A stretch of 13,861 nt of DNA from GWB1-38-13 sp964608405 (GCA_964608405.1 CAZSNC010000019.1:1-13861), one strand, 5' to 3'; shown: positions 1 to 6,430, numbered from the stretch's first letter. The notes: generated by a model not told the origin, from the sequence alone. A program made the numbers and translations.

Positions 1-1
1 A

Positions 2-313
2 AAAACAATCGAAAAAGATGAATCGGACATTTTTCAAAAAGTGATAGGAAGACCCCCAAGGCAACTTTTTGAATCAAGGGGTTGCGAATTCTGCAGTAGT
101 ATTGGATACAAAGGCAGAATGGGAATTTACGAAGTTTTGGTTATCGACTCACACATCAGGGAAATGCTCAGAAAAAGAGTCAGCGAAACCGATCTGAGAA
201 ATAATCTCACCGGTATCGGTGGCGAAAGTATCCTTAAAGACGGACTACTTAAAGCCGAACAGGGTTTAACTTCGATTAAAGAAGTTCTGCGTAATTCCTT
301 AAGAATATACTGA
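2..313 (+). CDS. Type IV pilus / type II secretion assembly ATPase (PilB/GspE), C-terminal fragment
   Basis: Only the last ~103 codons are in the window; the frame is open to the left edge, so the GTG at 41 is internal. The visible part has one CxxC (RGCEFC) followed by GYKGRMGIYEVL, the signature that follows the second zinc-ligand pair in PilB/GspE/PulE secretion ATPases, then the helical C-terminal subdomain ending in a TSIKEVLR-like segment. In this family the hexameric ATPase sits at the inner face of the membrane and powers pilin polymerisation. The Walker A and B motifs and the first CxxC lie outside the window, so activity cannot be judged. The stop is TGA at 311-313. No convincing hairpin terminator follows. 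PilB and GspE cannot be told apart from this part alone. Confidence 0.85.
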   Translation, partial: KTIEKDESDIFQKVIGRPPRQLFESRGCEFCSSIGYKGRMGIYEVLVIDSHIREMLRKRVSETDLRNNLTGIGGESILKDGLLKAEQGLTSIKEVLRNSLRIY

Positions 314-376
314 AGTAAATTCCACACAAAACACTAAATTACTAACAAACATTTCTACTTGTTTTATAATCCGGTC

Positions 377-721
377 TTATCTTCTTCCTTCAAATCTTCT
401 TCCACCTCTATCTGATCCTCTTGAGTCTCTGGAAAATCTTGGTCTGTCAAAATTTCTTTGACCTCCCCTGTCTTCCAACGGACGTGCGACATTGACGGTA
501 ATTTTTCTACCCTCAATCTCCGTATCGTGCAATTTCTTTATTGCCTCATCCGCTTCTTTGTCATCCTCAAACTCAACAAAGCCGAAGCCTTTACTGTTTC
601 CGGTAAATTTGTCGATAATAACATTTGCCGACGTAACTTTACCTGCTTTGGAAAAAATTTCGTTTAATTGTTCTGTTGTAACGCTATATGGAAGCCCTCC
701 AACAAATAATCTTTTAGTCAT
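377..721 (-). CDS. RRM-domain RNA-binding protein with RGG-like tail
   Basis: This 114-residue protein is a single RNA recognition motif plus a basic tail. RNP2 is LFVGGL at residues 5-10 and RNP1 is KGFGFVEF at 44-51, both with the aromatic residues that stack on RNA. From about residue 84 the tail is rich in Gly, Arg, Phe and Ser (RGG-like). The layout matches the small bacterial Rbp proteins known from cyanobacteria, where some are cold-induced; a general RNA-chaperone role in the cytoplasm is inferred. A strong Shine-Dalgarno (GGGGG at 731-735, read on the minus strand as GGGGGTGAT) lies 9 bases before the ATG and fixes the start. The gene diverges from the methyltransferase at 938 and has a long upstream region with an inverted repeat at 814-836. 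I could not place its promoter with confidence. Confidence 0.9.
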   Translation of the reverse strand: MTKRLFVGGLPYSVTTEQLNEIFSKAGKVTSANVIIDKFTGNSKGFGFVEFEDDKEADEAIKKLHDTEIEGRKITVNVARPLEDRGGQRNFDRPRFSRDSRGSDRGGRRFEGRR

Positions 722-813
722 TTAATATCACCCCCTTTTTATATTCAACCTGCTTTGTCAGTGATATATGACTTACTTTTTGAAGTCCAACTATATGCTT
801 AAAAACAAGTCCG

Positions 814-836
814 AAAGAAACAACGTGTGTTTCTTT
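814..836. repeat. Inverted repeat (8-bp stem, 7-base loop) between divergent genes
   Basis: AAAGAAAC (814-821) and GTTTCTTT (829-836) are perfect complements around a 7-base loop. The element lies about 95 bases upstream of the RRM start codon. It could be an operator, or a hairpin in a long 5' leader of the RRM mRNA. There is no following T-tract suitable for a terminator on either strand. Confidence 0.5.
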
Positions 837-898
837 ACTATGCAATTAGTATACCATAAAACTTATAAGGATTATATGAGGAGTGTTTTTACCTGCAT

Positions 899-927
899 TA
901 GACAATAAGATGCGTGTATTTTATAAT
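899..927 (+). promoter_or_regulatory. Promoter of the SpoU/TrmH methyltransferase gene
   Basis: TAGACA (899-904), a 17-base spacer and TATAAT (922-927). The ATG at 938 is 10 bases past the -10 box, giving a leader of only a few bases. The upstream GTG at 914 lies inside this promoter and is unlikely to be the start. Confidence 0.7.
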
Positions 928-937
928 TCCCAAGGAT

Positions 938-1471
938 ATGGCAAAACTGAATTCCAAACAGCTGCGTATTTCTTGTCCAAGTAAAGAAGAAATTGAGAGT
1001 GTAAAGAAAAACCCGATATACCTAATTTTGGATAATGTACTGGACACCTACAATATCGGATCGCTTTTTAGGCTAGCAGATGCAACTGGAATAACAAAAA
1101 TATACCTGTGTGGAAATATGGATTATCCCCCGTCTTCAAGAATTCACAAGGCAGCCGTAGGCACGGAAAACTGGGTTCCTTGGGAAAAACAAGACGCGGC
1201 ATCCACAGTTGTTTCCAAGTTAAAAAAAGATGGTGTTCAAATCATTGCTGTTGAACAATCCGCAAAATCTATTTCATATTCAAAGCTTCCGGAAATCCTG
1301 TCATTTCCCTGTGCGGTTGTGGTCGGACACGAAACAAATGGAATTAGTGATCGTGTACTAAAAGCATCTGATGCTATCGTTGAACTGCCGATGTGTGGAA
1401 TCAACAAATCCTTCAACGTCTGGGGGTCAGCCGCAGTAATCCTGTATAAAATTCTCGAGAAGTTAAAATAA
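938..1471 (+). CDS. SpoU/TrmH-family RNA 2'-O-methyltransferase
   Basis: This 177-residue protein carries the three SPOUT-family motifs. Motif 1 is DNVLDTYNIGSLFRLADATG, with Asn39 and the catalytic-type Arg45. Motif 2 is VVGHETNGIS. Motif 3 is LPMCGINKSFNVWGSAAVIL, a variant of the usual SLNVSxAxAI. These form the trefoil-knot S-adenosylmethionine site; the family methylates ribose 2'-OH groups in tRNA or rRNA, usually as dimers. There is no separate N-terminal substrate-binding domain, so the target RNA cannot be assigned. The open frame extends to a GTG at 914, but a good promoter covers 899-927, so ATG 938 is preferred. It converges with the minus-strand gene ending at 1485. Confidence 0.88.
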   Translation: MAKLNSKQLRISCPSKEEIESVKKNPIYLILDNVLDTYNIGSLFRLADATGITKIYLCGNMDYPPSSRIHKAAVGTENWVPWEKQDAASTVVSKLKKDGVQIIAVEQSAKSISYSKLPEILSFPCAVVVGHETNGISDRVLKASDAIVELPMCGINKSFNVWGSAAVILYKILEKLK

Positions 1472-1484
1472 AGATTAGAGGTAG

Positions 1485-2324
1485 TTACTTAAGCGCTGCA
1501 GTCACAACGCTTTCCATATCCTTGTAGCTGTATGCTCCGGCAAAGAAGGTTGAGTTTACAAAAAATGCCGGTGTTCCGCTTACGCCAAGGCTTTGTGCAA
1601 CTGCTGAGTCGGCTGTTAATCTCTTATCGTACTTGTCGCCTTCAAGACACGACTTCATCTCGGATGCGTTTACTGCCGACTTTAAAAACTCCGCTAAATC
1701 GGATGCTTTTGACTTTTCGTTCTTAACAGTATTATTCAGGAGTTCATAACCCTTGTTTGAGTACAAAAGGCTGTGAACTTCCCAATATTTGCCTTTTTCA
1801 TTGGCACAATAAAGTGCCTTTGCACCCATCTCGCCGTTTCCATGACCGACCGTGTATACGTAAACATAGGATGCCTTGCCCTGATCGACTAATTTTTTCA
1901 TTTCCGTTACGGGTGGAAGATAAGTTCCGCCGTCTTTAATATACTTAAACCTATCCCCTGCCTGCTTGCTGAGCTCCGGATTATATCCACCAGCTATATG
2001 GCAGTAAGGACAACTTGGATCGGAAATATCGACAAATAATACCTTCCTTTTATCATCTCCAAACTTTACCAAGTCCATCCCGAAGAGTTTTTTGATCTGA
2101 TCCAAGCTAACATTATTTTTGTTGGCCTGTGCGGCGGCAGAGGTTGTAGGTGTTATCTTTGCAGTTGCCGTTGTATTTCCGCCTTCGAGTTTATTCACTT
2201 TCTCCCACAAAATTCCGATAGCAAAAGCCATTATAACGGAAATGACAACGAGTGCCGGTCCCACCTTCTCAATAAATCCTTTTTTTTCTTTTAATAAGGT
2301 CTCTTCTTTAACCATGTTATACAT
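1485..2324 (-). CDS. Membrane-anchored DsbA-like thioredoxin-fold protein (CPYC)
   Basis: 279 residues: a short N-terminal tail, one transmembrane helix at about 22-40 (LVVISVIMAFAIGIL), a low-complexity Thr/Ala linker to about 70, then a thioredoxin fold with a helical insert. The redox motif is CPYC at 105-108 after SDPS. A TP pair in SGTPAFFVN near residue 250 supplies the cis-proline loop. Two more cysteines (YCANEK and KSCLEG) could form a second disulfide. The catalytic domain is predicted outside the membrane, where this family oxidises or isomerises disulfides. It lies 41 bases after trxB on the same strand, probably co-transcribed. A second in-frame ATG at codon 4 is also possible. 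Which direction of electron flow it supports cannot be read from the sequence. Confidence 0.85.
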   Translation of the reverse strand: MYNMVKEETLLKEKKGFIEKVGPALVVISVIMAFAIGILWEKVNKLEGGNTTATAKITPTTSAAAQANKNNVSLDQIKKLFGMDLVKFGDDKRKVLFVDISDPSCPYCHIAGGYNPELSKQAGDRFKYIKDGGTYLPPVTEMKKLVDQGKASYVYVYTVGHGNGEMGAKALYCANEKGKYWEVHSLLYSNKGYELLNNTVKNEKSKASDLAEFLKSAVNASEMKSCLEGDKYDKRLTADSAVAQSLGVSGTPAFFVNSTFFAGAYSYKDMESVVTAALK

Positions 2325-2365
2325 TCTCTATATTTCGTCCTGCCTTGTCAATAGTAAAAACAAGT

Positions 2366-3307
2366 TCAGGCCAACTCCTCTTCCAAGAACTTTAAAACAT
2401 CAAGTCCCGCAATACATCCCGCCCCTGCGGAAGTTATGGCCTGCTTATACTGCTTATCCATAACATCGCCGGCAACGAAAACACCCGGGATGTTTGTGGC
2501 GCTGTGATACTTATGGTACTCATTTTTAATAAAACCTTTATCGTCCATCATAAGAATGTCTTTAAAAATATCGCTGTCGGGTTTGTGGCCGATCGCAACA
2601 AATACTCCATCAAGTGTAAGTTCTTTTGTTTCGTTTGTTTTGTTGTTAACTATCTCCACCCCTTCGACCTTATTCTCCCCGATTATTCTTTTGATTTCTG
2701 TATTCCACATTACATTTATCTTGGAATTTGAAAAAATTTTATCCTGCATTGCCTTTGATGCCCTAAACTCATCTCTTCGATGTATAAGGTATACCTGGCG
2801 TGCATATTTTGTCAAAACCGAAGCCTCTTCCATCGCAGAATCCCCTCCCCCGACAACAGCTACTATTTTTTCTTTGTAAAACGGCGCATCACATGGTGCA
2901 CAGGTTGCCACACCTCTTCCGATCAATTCTTTTTCCCCGGGTACGTTGAGCCACTGCGTTAAAGCTCCGGTTGCAACAACAATCGTCTTAGCTTTAAATA
3001 ATGTACCGCTACCATCCTCGACTTCAAACGGTTGCTGTTTTAGATTAAGCTTTACGGCATTTTTCTCGACAAACTCCGCACCAAACTTCTCCGCTTGTTT
3101 TCTCATTGCCTGCATTAAATCAGGCCCATGAATTCCATCGGGAAATCCGGGAAAGTTCTCGATAAGTGTTGTAAGCATTAGTTGCCCTCCCCATTTTTCG
3201 CCACCCAATATTAAGGTTGAAGCATTGCCGCGGGTTGTATAGATTGCCGAAGTCAAAGCTGAAGGCCCGCTTCCGATAATAATCACATCATAAATTTTCT
3301 CTGTCAT
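2366..3307 (-). CDS. trxB: Thioredoxin reductase
   Basis: 313 residues, the usual length for the low-molecular-weight NADPH thioredoxin reductase. Visible parts are the FAD-binding GSGPSA near residue 12, the redox pair CAPC at 136-139, the NADPH-binding GGGDSAMEEA, the HRRDEFRAS phosphate-binding segment, and the C-terminal GVFVAGDV FAD motif. It moves electrons from NADPH through FAD to thioredoxin in the cytoplasm; trxA lies about 0.8 kb upstream on the same strand. The start has no Shine-Dalgarno. A TAAAAT box sits 6 bases before the ATG, so a leaderless transcript is possible. The 113 bases separating it from the upstream Pro/Val-rich gene would allow a separate promoter. The CAPC pair differs mildly from the commoner CATC. 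Confidence 0.95.
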   Translation of the reverse strand: MTEKIYDVIIIGSGPSALTSAIYTTRGNASTLILGGEKWGGQLMLTTLIENFPGFPDGIHGPDLMQAMRKQAEKFGAEFVEKNAVKLNLKQQPFEVEDGSGTLFKAKTIVVATGALTQWLNVPGEKELIGRGVATCAPCDAPFYKEKIVAVVGGGDSAMEEASVLTKYARQVYLIHRRDEFRASKAMQDKIFSNSKINVMWNTEIKRIIGENKVEGVEIVNNKTNETKELTLDGVFVAIGHKPDSDIFKDILMMDDKGFIKNEYHKYHSATNIPGVFVAGDVMDKQYKQAITSAGAGCIAGLDVLKFLEEELA

Positions 3308-3313
3308 AATATT

Positions 3314-3319
3314 ATTTTA
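3314..3319 (-). promoter_or_regulatory. Possible -10 box for leaderless trxB mRNA
   Basis: Read on the minus strand, TAAAAT ends 6 bases before the trxB ATG. No good -35 box is seen at 16-18 bases, so this is a weak call supported mainly by the same spacing at other genes in the window. Confidence 0.35.
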
Positions 3320-3420
3320 TCTAAATGGGTCAAGCAAAAGATGTTGCCAACATTACAAACAAGCAGAATAACAAAATATCTACCTTGAAAAAACACCAAA
3401 CCCAACATCACACACTTAAC

Positions 3421-3765
3421 TTAAATTTGTGTCTTTATTGGTTCATCAGCAACTCCTACCGGATTAGCAACCGGCTCCTCTACTGTCGGAGTTCCTGTTA
3501 AATCTGGTGTAGTTACACCCAAATCCACTGTCGGGGCTATCGGTGCTTGAGCCATCGGAGAAACCTCCGGTACTACAGTTACCGCCATTGGATCGACAAC
3601 CGGTGTCTCGGGAGCAGTCGGCTCTTCCGAAACAATAGGATTTGCGACACCAGGATCAACCACTGTCGGTTCAACTGGAATTTGCGGATTAATAGGATCG
3701 TCAACAGGCGCTGCCGTTGGATCTACCTGACCTAATGGATTTGTGTTTATATTCTTCGGATCCAA
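3421..3765 (-). CDS. Pro/Val-rich acidic disordered protein between trxA and trxB
   Basis: 114 residues from a TTG start. The composition is dominated by Pro, Val, Ala, Thr, Asp and Glu in irregular PxxP/VDP/EPT-like units, with almost no basic residues, no cysteine, no signal peptide and no membrane segment. I do not recognise the family and expect it to be intrinsically disordered. The start is set by a strong Shine-Dalgarno: GGGGGTGAT begins directly after the trxA stop and its five Gs (3774-3778) lie 8 bases before TTG 3763-3765. The longer in-frame GTG start at 3772-3774 overlaps that Shine-Dalgarno and is unlikely. It is 13 bases downstream of trxA, so co-transcribed. A linker, surface-exposed or phase-separating role would be guesswork. 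Confidence 0.65.
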   Translation of the reverse strand: MDPKNINTNPLGQVDPTAAPVDDPINPQIPVEPTVVDPGVANPIVSEEPTAPETPVVDPMAVTVVPEVSPMAQAPIAPTVDLGVTTPDLTGTPTVEEPVANPVGVADEPIKTQI

Positions 3766-3770
3766 AATAA

Positions 3771-3778
3771 TCACCCCC
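3771..3778 (-). promoter_or_regulatory. Strong Shine-Dalgarno that decides the TTG start at 3765
   Basis: On the minus strand GGGGGTGA, matching the anti-Shine-Dalgarno end of 16S rRNA, sits 8 bases before TTG. It directly follows the TGA stop of trxA. The same GGGGGTGAT sequence serves the RRM gene. Confidence 0.7.
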
Positions 3779-4099
3779 TCAAAAAGCTTTCTTAATTAAC
3801 TCTTCGTAACCGTTTTTTCCTGCAAAGCCAATTTGACGCCCTACTTCTTTTCCACCATTAAAAAGTACAACCGTTGGAATGCTCATCACATCATATGCCG
3901 CCGCCGATTTTTGATTGGCATCAACATCGACTTTGGCAATCACCAATTTATCTTTGTACTCCTCCGATAACTCCTCCAGTATAGGACCGGCCATCTTGCA
4001 CGGTCCACACCAGGCTGCCCAAAAATCTACGAGGATGGGCATTTTTGAAGAAATTACTTTTTCCTGAAAATCGACATCCGTTACTGTAATTGTTGCCAT
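3779..4099 (-). CDS. trxA: Thioredoxin
   Basis: 106 residues, a typical length for thioredoxin 1. The active site is WCGPC with Cys31 and Cys34, Asp25 is the buried acidic residue, Pro75 in MSIPTVV is the cis-proline, and the C-terminal G-G/G-F pattern is present. It reduces protein disulfides in the cytoplasm and is recharged by the trxB product encoded downstream. The open frame extends to a TTG at 4156, but those codons run through a clear promoter (4124-4153), so ATG 4097-4099 is the start; family alignment from memory agrees. No signal peptide is present. It begins the minus-strand redox group trxA - Pro/Val protein - trxB - CPYC protein. Confidence 0.97.
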   Translation of the reverse strand: MATITVTDVDFQEKVISSKMPILVDFWAAWCGPCKMAGPILEELSEEYKDKLVIAKVDVDANQKSAAAYDVMSIPTVVLFNGGKEVGRQIGFAGKNGYEELIKKAF

Positions 4100-4123
4100 A
4101 TTTTTGATGTAACTGCGATTTTG

Positions 4124-4153
4124 AATATACGCGTTTTCACACCGTTTAGTCAA
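4124..4153 (-). promoter_or_regulatory. Promoter of the trxA redox group
   Basis: On the minus strand TTGACT (4148-4153), an 18-base spacer and TATATT (4124-4129). Transcription would start near 4117, leaving a leader of about 18 bases before trxA. It diverges from the promoter at 4220-4248. Confidence 0.75.
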
Positions 4154-4219
4154 CAAGTAAATTTAAAAATATAAGTAAAATATTTATCAAATAAGTCTTA
4201 TAATACTCCTACGATATAC

Positions 4220-4248
4220 TTGAATTAGCCATTAAGTTAACCTATAAT
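4220..4248 (+). promoter_or_regulatory. Promoter giving a leaderless mRNA for the gene at 4257
   Basis: TTGAAT (4220-4225), a 17-base spacer and TATAAT (4243-4248). Only 8 bases separate the -10 box from the ATG, so the mRNA should begin at or within a base or two of the start codon. Confidence 0.75.
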
Positions 4249-4256
4249 ACATACCC

Positions 4257-5222
4257 ATGGTCGAATATTTAAAATATAATCCAGGAAATTTTTCTCCCGA
4301 AAAGTTTCTTAGACCACCAACTGTAAAGGCTTGGCCCGAGTTAGATTACCTTTCCAGATCGCTCGAAAAAGATTTGAGAGGATTCGGTATATTCGAACGG
4401 AAGAATAGTTTGAAAATAGGTTCCGAATTCGAAATATTATTGTTATCAAAAGATACCATACCTTCAGACACTGTCGATCATGATGATAATCCTAACTACT
4501 CACTCGAGCATCTAACAGAGGTGAGGAAAATGTTTTATGATTCAGAAACATTTTCCCTTGGCAATAGTGATTCATTTTGGGACAAGGGAGAAAAAATTGG
4601 ACGACTATCTTATGAATATAGAATATCCCCTCAAAATGTTTCTGGATACCACAAAGCAGTTGACATGTTGAGAGTCTTCGTATCCGAATCGGCCAAAAAG
4701 TACAATATTTTACCGATTGTTCTAAGCCAACATATTCATCTTTCCTTATCAAAAATAGGTGTATTTGGAGGTGGAAATCGATTTGAGTGTAAAGACCCTA
4801 AATTCCACATTGAAACCCGGGATGCTTTCTCTCATGTACTATCTTTTGTTTTGCTACCCGAAGAATATTTTGGGGCTGATATTCAAGAATTTAATTTCAT
4901 TCGTACTAAGAGGCACAAATCCGATATAGGTTCTAGTTGGCATAGTCATCCTGAATATAGATTACTTTCGTCTGAATATGCTTGTGATCCAACACTTAAT
5001 TTAACGCTCGCATTAAGAGCTTTAGATCTTAGCATAAACAAACTCGATAAAAACTTGAGGTGCCAGCCAAAACAGGATTATACAGAAGAAGTTCAAAGAG
5101 CTTCAAATGATCCCTGTTTGAAATCTTTCTTTGGAAATTCCACGCTACAACAGCTTTGTGCAATAACAATACAATATCCCCATGTCTCTAGTGGAAAAAT
5201 CACAATTGACCAACTACATTAG
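4257..5222 (+). CDS. Unknown protein with a glutamine synthetase / GCS2-like amidoligase residue pattern
   Basis: 321 residues, no signal peptide or membrane helix. I do not recognise the exact family. The order of acidic, His and Arg motifs resembles the glutamine synthetase/glutamate-cysteine ligase superfamily: GSEFEILLL with Glu57 and Glu59, YEYRIS with Glu120 and Arg122, QHIHLSL with His159 and His161, and PEYRLL with Glu233 and Arg235, followed by a helical LNLTLALRALDL segment. In that superfamily such residues bind metal-ATP and substrate for carboxylate-amine ligation. That would predict a cytoplasmic ATP-dependent ligase, but this is inference from motif order, not from alignment. 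It starts the rightward side of the divergent region opposite trxA and has its own promoter. Substrates cannot be named. Confidence 0.7.
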   Translation: MVEYLKYNPGNFSPEKFLRPPTVKAWPELDYLSRSLEKDLRGFGIFERKNSLKIGSEFEILLLSKDTIPSDTVDHDDNPNYSLEHLTEVRKMFYDSETFSLGNSDSFWDKGEKIGRLSYEYRISPQNVSGYHKAVDMLRVFVSESAKKYNILPIVLSQHIHLSLSKIGVFGGGNRFECKDPKFHIETRDAFSHVLSFVLLPEEYFGADIQEFNFIRTKRHKSDIGSSWHSHPEYRLLSSEYACDPTLNLTLALRALDLSINKLDKNLRCQPKQDYTEEVQRASNDPCLKSFFGNSTLQQLCAITIQYPHVSSGKITIDQLH

Positions 5223-5265
5223 AAAACGGATAAAAGTATTCGGTAATAACAGATCTTATCCCCTA

Positions 5266-5294
5266 TTGCCGGAAAGTACTTCCCAAGTTAATAT
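5266..5294 (+). promoter_or_regulatory. Promoter giving a leaderless mRNA for the gene at 5301
   Basis: TTGCCG (5266-5271), a 17-base spacer and TAATAT (5289-5294), with ATG 6 bases after the -10 box. No Shine-Dalgarno is present. Confidence 0.65.
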
Positions 5295-5300
5295 ATTGGT

Positions 5301-5837
5301 ATGCTTAAAAGCAGATTGATTAAAATTTCAAAAGTCTTCCTAGTCCTTTTTTCAGTATTTACGGTTTCCAACCTTTTACCAGTATCTGTCTACGCAGTAT
5401 GTCCGGTGTGCACTATTGCAGTCGGAGCGGGACTCGGTATCTCGCGCGCTCTTGGAATTGATGATGCCGTAACCTCGGTATGGATCGGCGGGCTTATCCT
5501 TTCAATGTCATTCTGGCTTATCGATTGGTTAAACAGGAAGAAAAAACTTGCCGTAGGAAACTGGAAAGCGGAAATTCTGATAATCTTATCGATGTACATT
5601 TTAACCCTCGTACCTTTATATTTCGGTAAATATATCGGAAGAGTACATAACAGCATATTAGGAATTGACAAGATTCTTTTCGGAACATTTTGTGGCACAG
5701 CTGCATTTTTGTTGGGTAAATGGGCAGACGGGAAAGTGAGGCAAATTAAAGGTAAACAACTTTTTATATATCAAAAGGTTGTCTTTCCTGTAATCTCCCT
5801 TTTGTTGACAAGTCTTATCATTCACTTTATTGTCTAA
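5301..5837 (+). CDS. Multi-pass membrane protein with exported CPVC motif
   Basis: 178 residues. An N-terminal hydrophobic segment (about 10-30) ends in VYA, which could be a signal peptidase site, and is followed at once by CPVC (Cys34, Cys37) and a glycine-rich stretch. Four further hydrophobic segments lie near 58-76, 91-108, 122-141 and 155-176, separated by a basic loop (NRKKK) expected on the cytoplasmic side. The CPVC pair is thus predicted on the outer face, near the membrane. It could be a redox pair, a metal site or a lipid attachment variant; the first fits the neighbouring thioredoxin genes but is unproven. The ATG at 5301 is placed by the promoter 6 bases upstream. I do not recognise a named family. 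Confidence 0.75.
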   Translation: MLKSRLIKISKVFLVLFSVFTVSNLLPVSVYAVCPVCTIAVGAGLGISRALGIDDAVTSVWIGGLILSMSFWLIDWLNRKKKLAVGNWKAEILIILSMYILTLVPLYFGKYIGRVHNSILGIDKILFGTFCGTAAFLLGKWADGKVRQIKGKQLFIYQKVVFPVISLLLTSLIIHFIV

Positions 5838-5839
5838 GC

Positions 5840-5868
5840 TTGGACATTGGGTGAAATCATTATATAAT
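5840..5868 (+). promoter_or_regulatory. Promoter of the gene at 5887
   Basis: TTGGAC (5840-5845), a 17-base spacer and TATAAT (5863-5868). A short CTCTC-CAA-GAGAG repeat (5869-5881) spans the expected start point, and its GAGAG half could serve as a weak Shine-Dalgarno for ATG 5887. Confidence 0.7.
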
Positions 5869-5886
5869 CTCTCCAAGAGAGTAAAT

Positions 5887-6429
5887 ATGGGAAAAATTAC
5901 CGGCTATAAATCACTTCTTGATAAAGTAGAGTCTGTCACCAAGCAAAAAGGGCTTGATCTTTCATCGGGTGAGGATCTTTCGATCGGAATAATGAACCTT
6001 ATTTCAATCGAAGAACACCTTTTTTTTACCTACAACAAAACTAAAGATGCAAGGTTCATCGACCTTCTCGATGAAGTAAGACGCATGCGCACCGATTTAC
6101 TCAAGGAAATCATTAAGGATTATAAAGGAGAGGTTTGGTGTATCAGCAAGCACCTTTTGGCCGCTTCAATGAGAGTGATGGAAGTCGGTACAAAAGAACT
6201 GAAAAAAGGAGATAAAAAGAAAGCCGCGTCTTTATTCGAAAAATCATATCAGTTGTATTCGTTGTTTTGGGGACTTAACCTAAATGTCATTGATTTCGGG
6301 CAGGTAAAACACACCGACGACAAAAAAGTCCATTTAATCGATGAGGCCGGAAGTGAAAAAGGCAAAGAAGGGGTATTATCAAAACTGGGGAACCTAATTC
6401 AAAAGGCCGTTGATTGCTGTAAAGAATAG
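5887..6429 (+). CDS. Helical soluble protein of unknown function
   Basis: 180 residues, predicted almost wholly alpha-helical and cytoplasmic, with no signal peptide or membrane helix. Distinctive segments are SGEDLSIGIMNLISIEEHLF (28-46), DEVRRMRTDLLKEII (62-76) and GEVWCISKHLLAASMRVMEVG (81-101, including Cys85). I recall similar sequences in CPR genomes but know no function. The open frame reaches back to 5830, overlapping the previous gene, but those codons cross a strong promoter (5840-5868), so ATG 5887 is chosen. The C-terminus has a charged linker followed by an amphipathic helix ending in CCKE. It converges with the minus-strand gene that ends one base beyond its stop codon. Confidence 0.8.
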   Translation: MGKITGYKSLLDKVESVTKQKGLDLSSGEDLSIGIMNLISIEEHLFFTYNKTKDARFIDLLDEVRRMRTDLLKEIIKDYKGEVWCISKHLLAASMRVMEVGTKELKKGDKKKAASLFEKSYQLYSLFWGLNLNVIDFGQVKHTDDKKVHLIDEAGSEKGKEGVLSKLGNLIQKAVDCCKE

Positions 6430-6430
6430 T

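Noticed and set aside
344..363. Weak AACAA/TTGTT hairpin between the PilB fragment and the RRM gene as a terminator
   Set aside because: A five-pair AT-rich stem with only a short T run is too weak to call.
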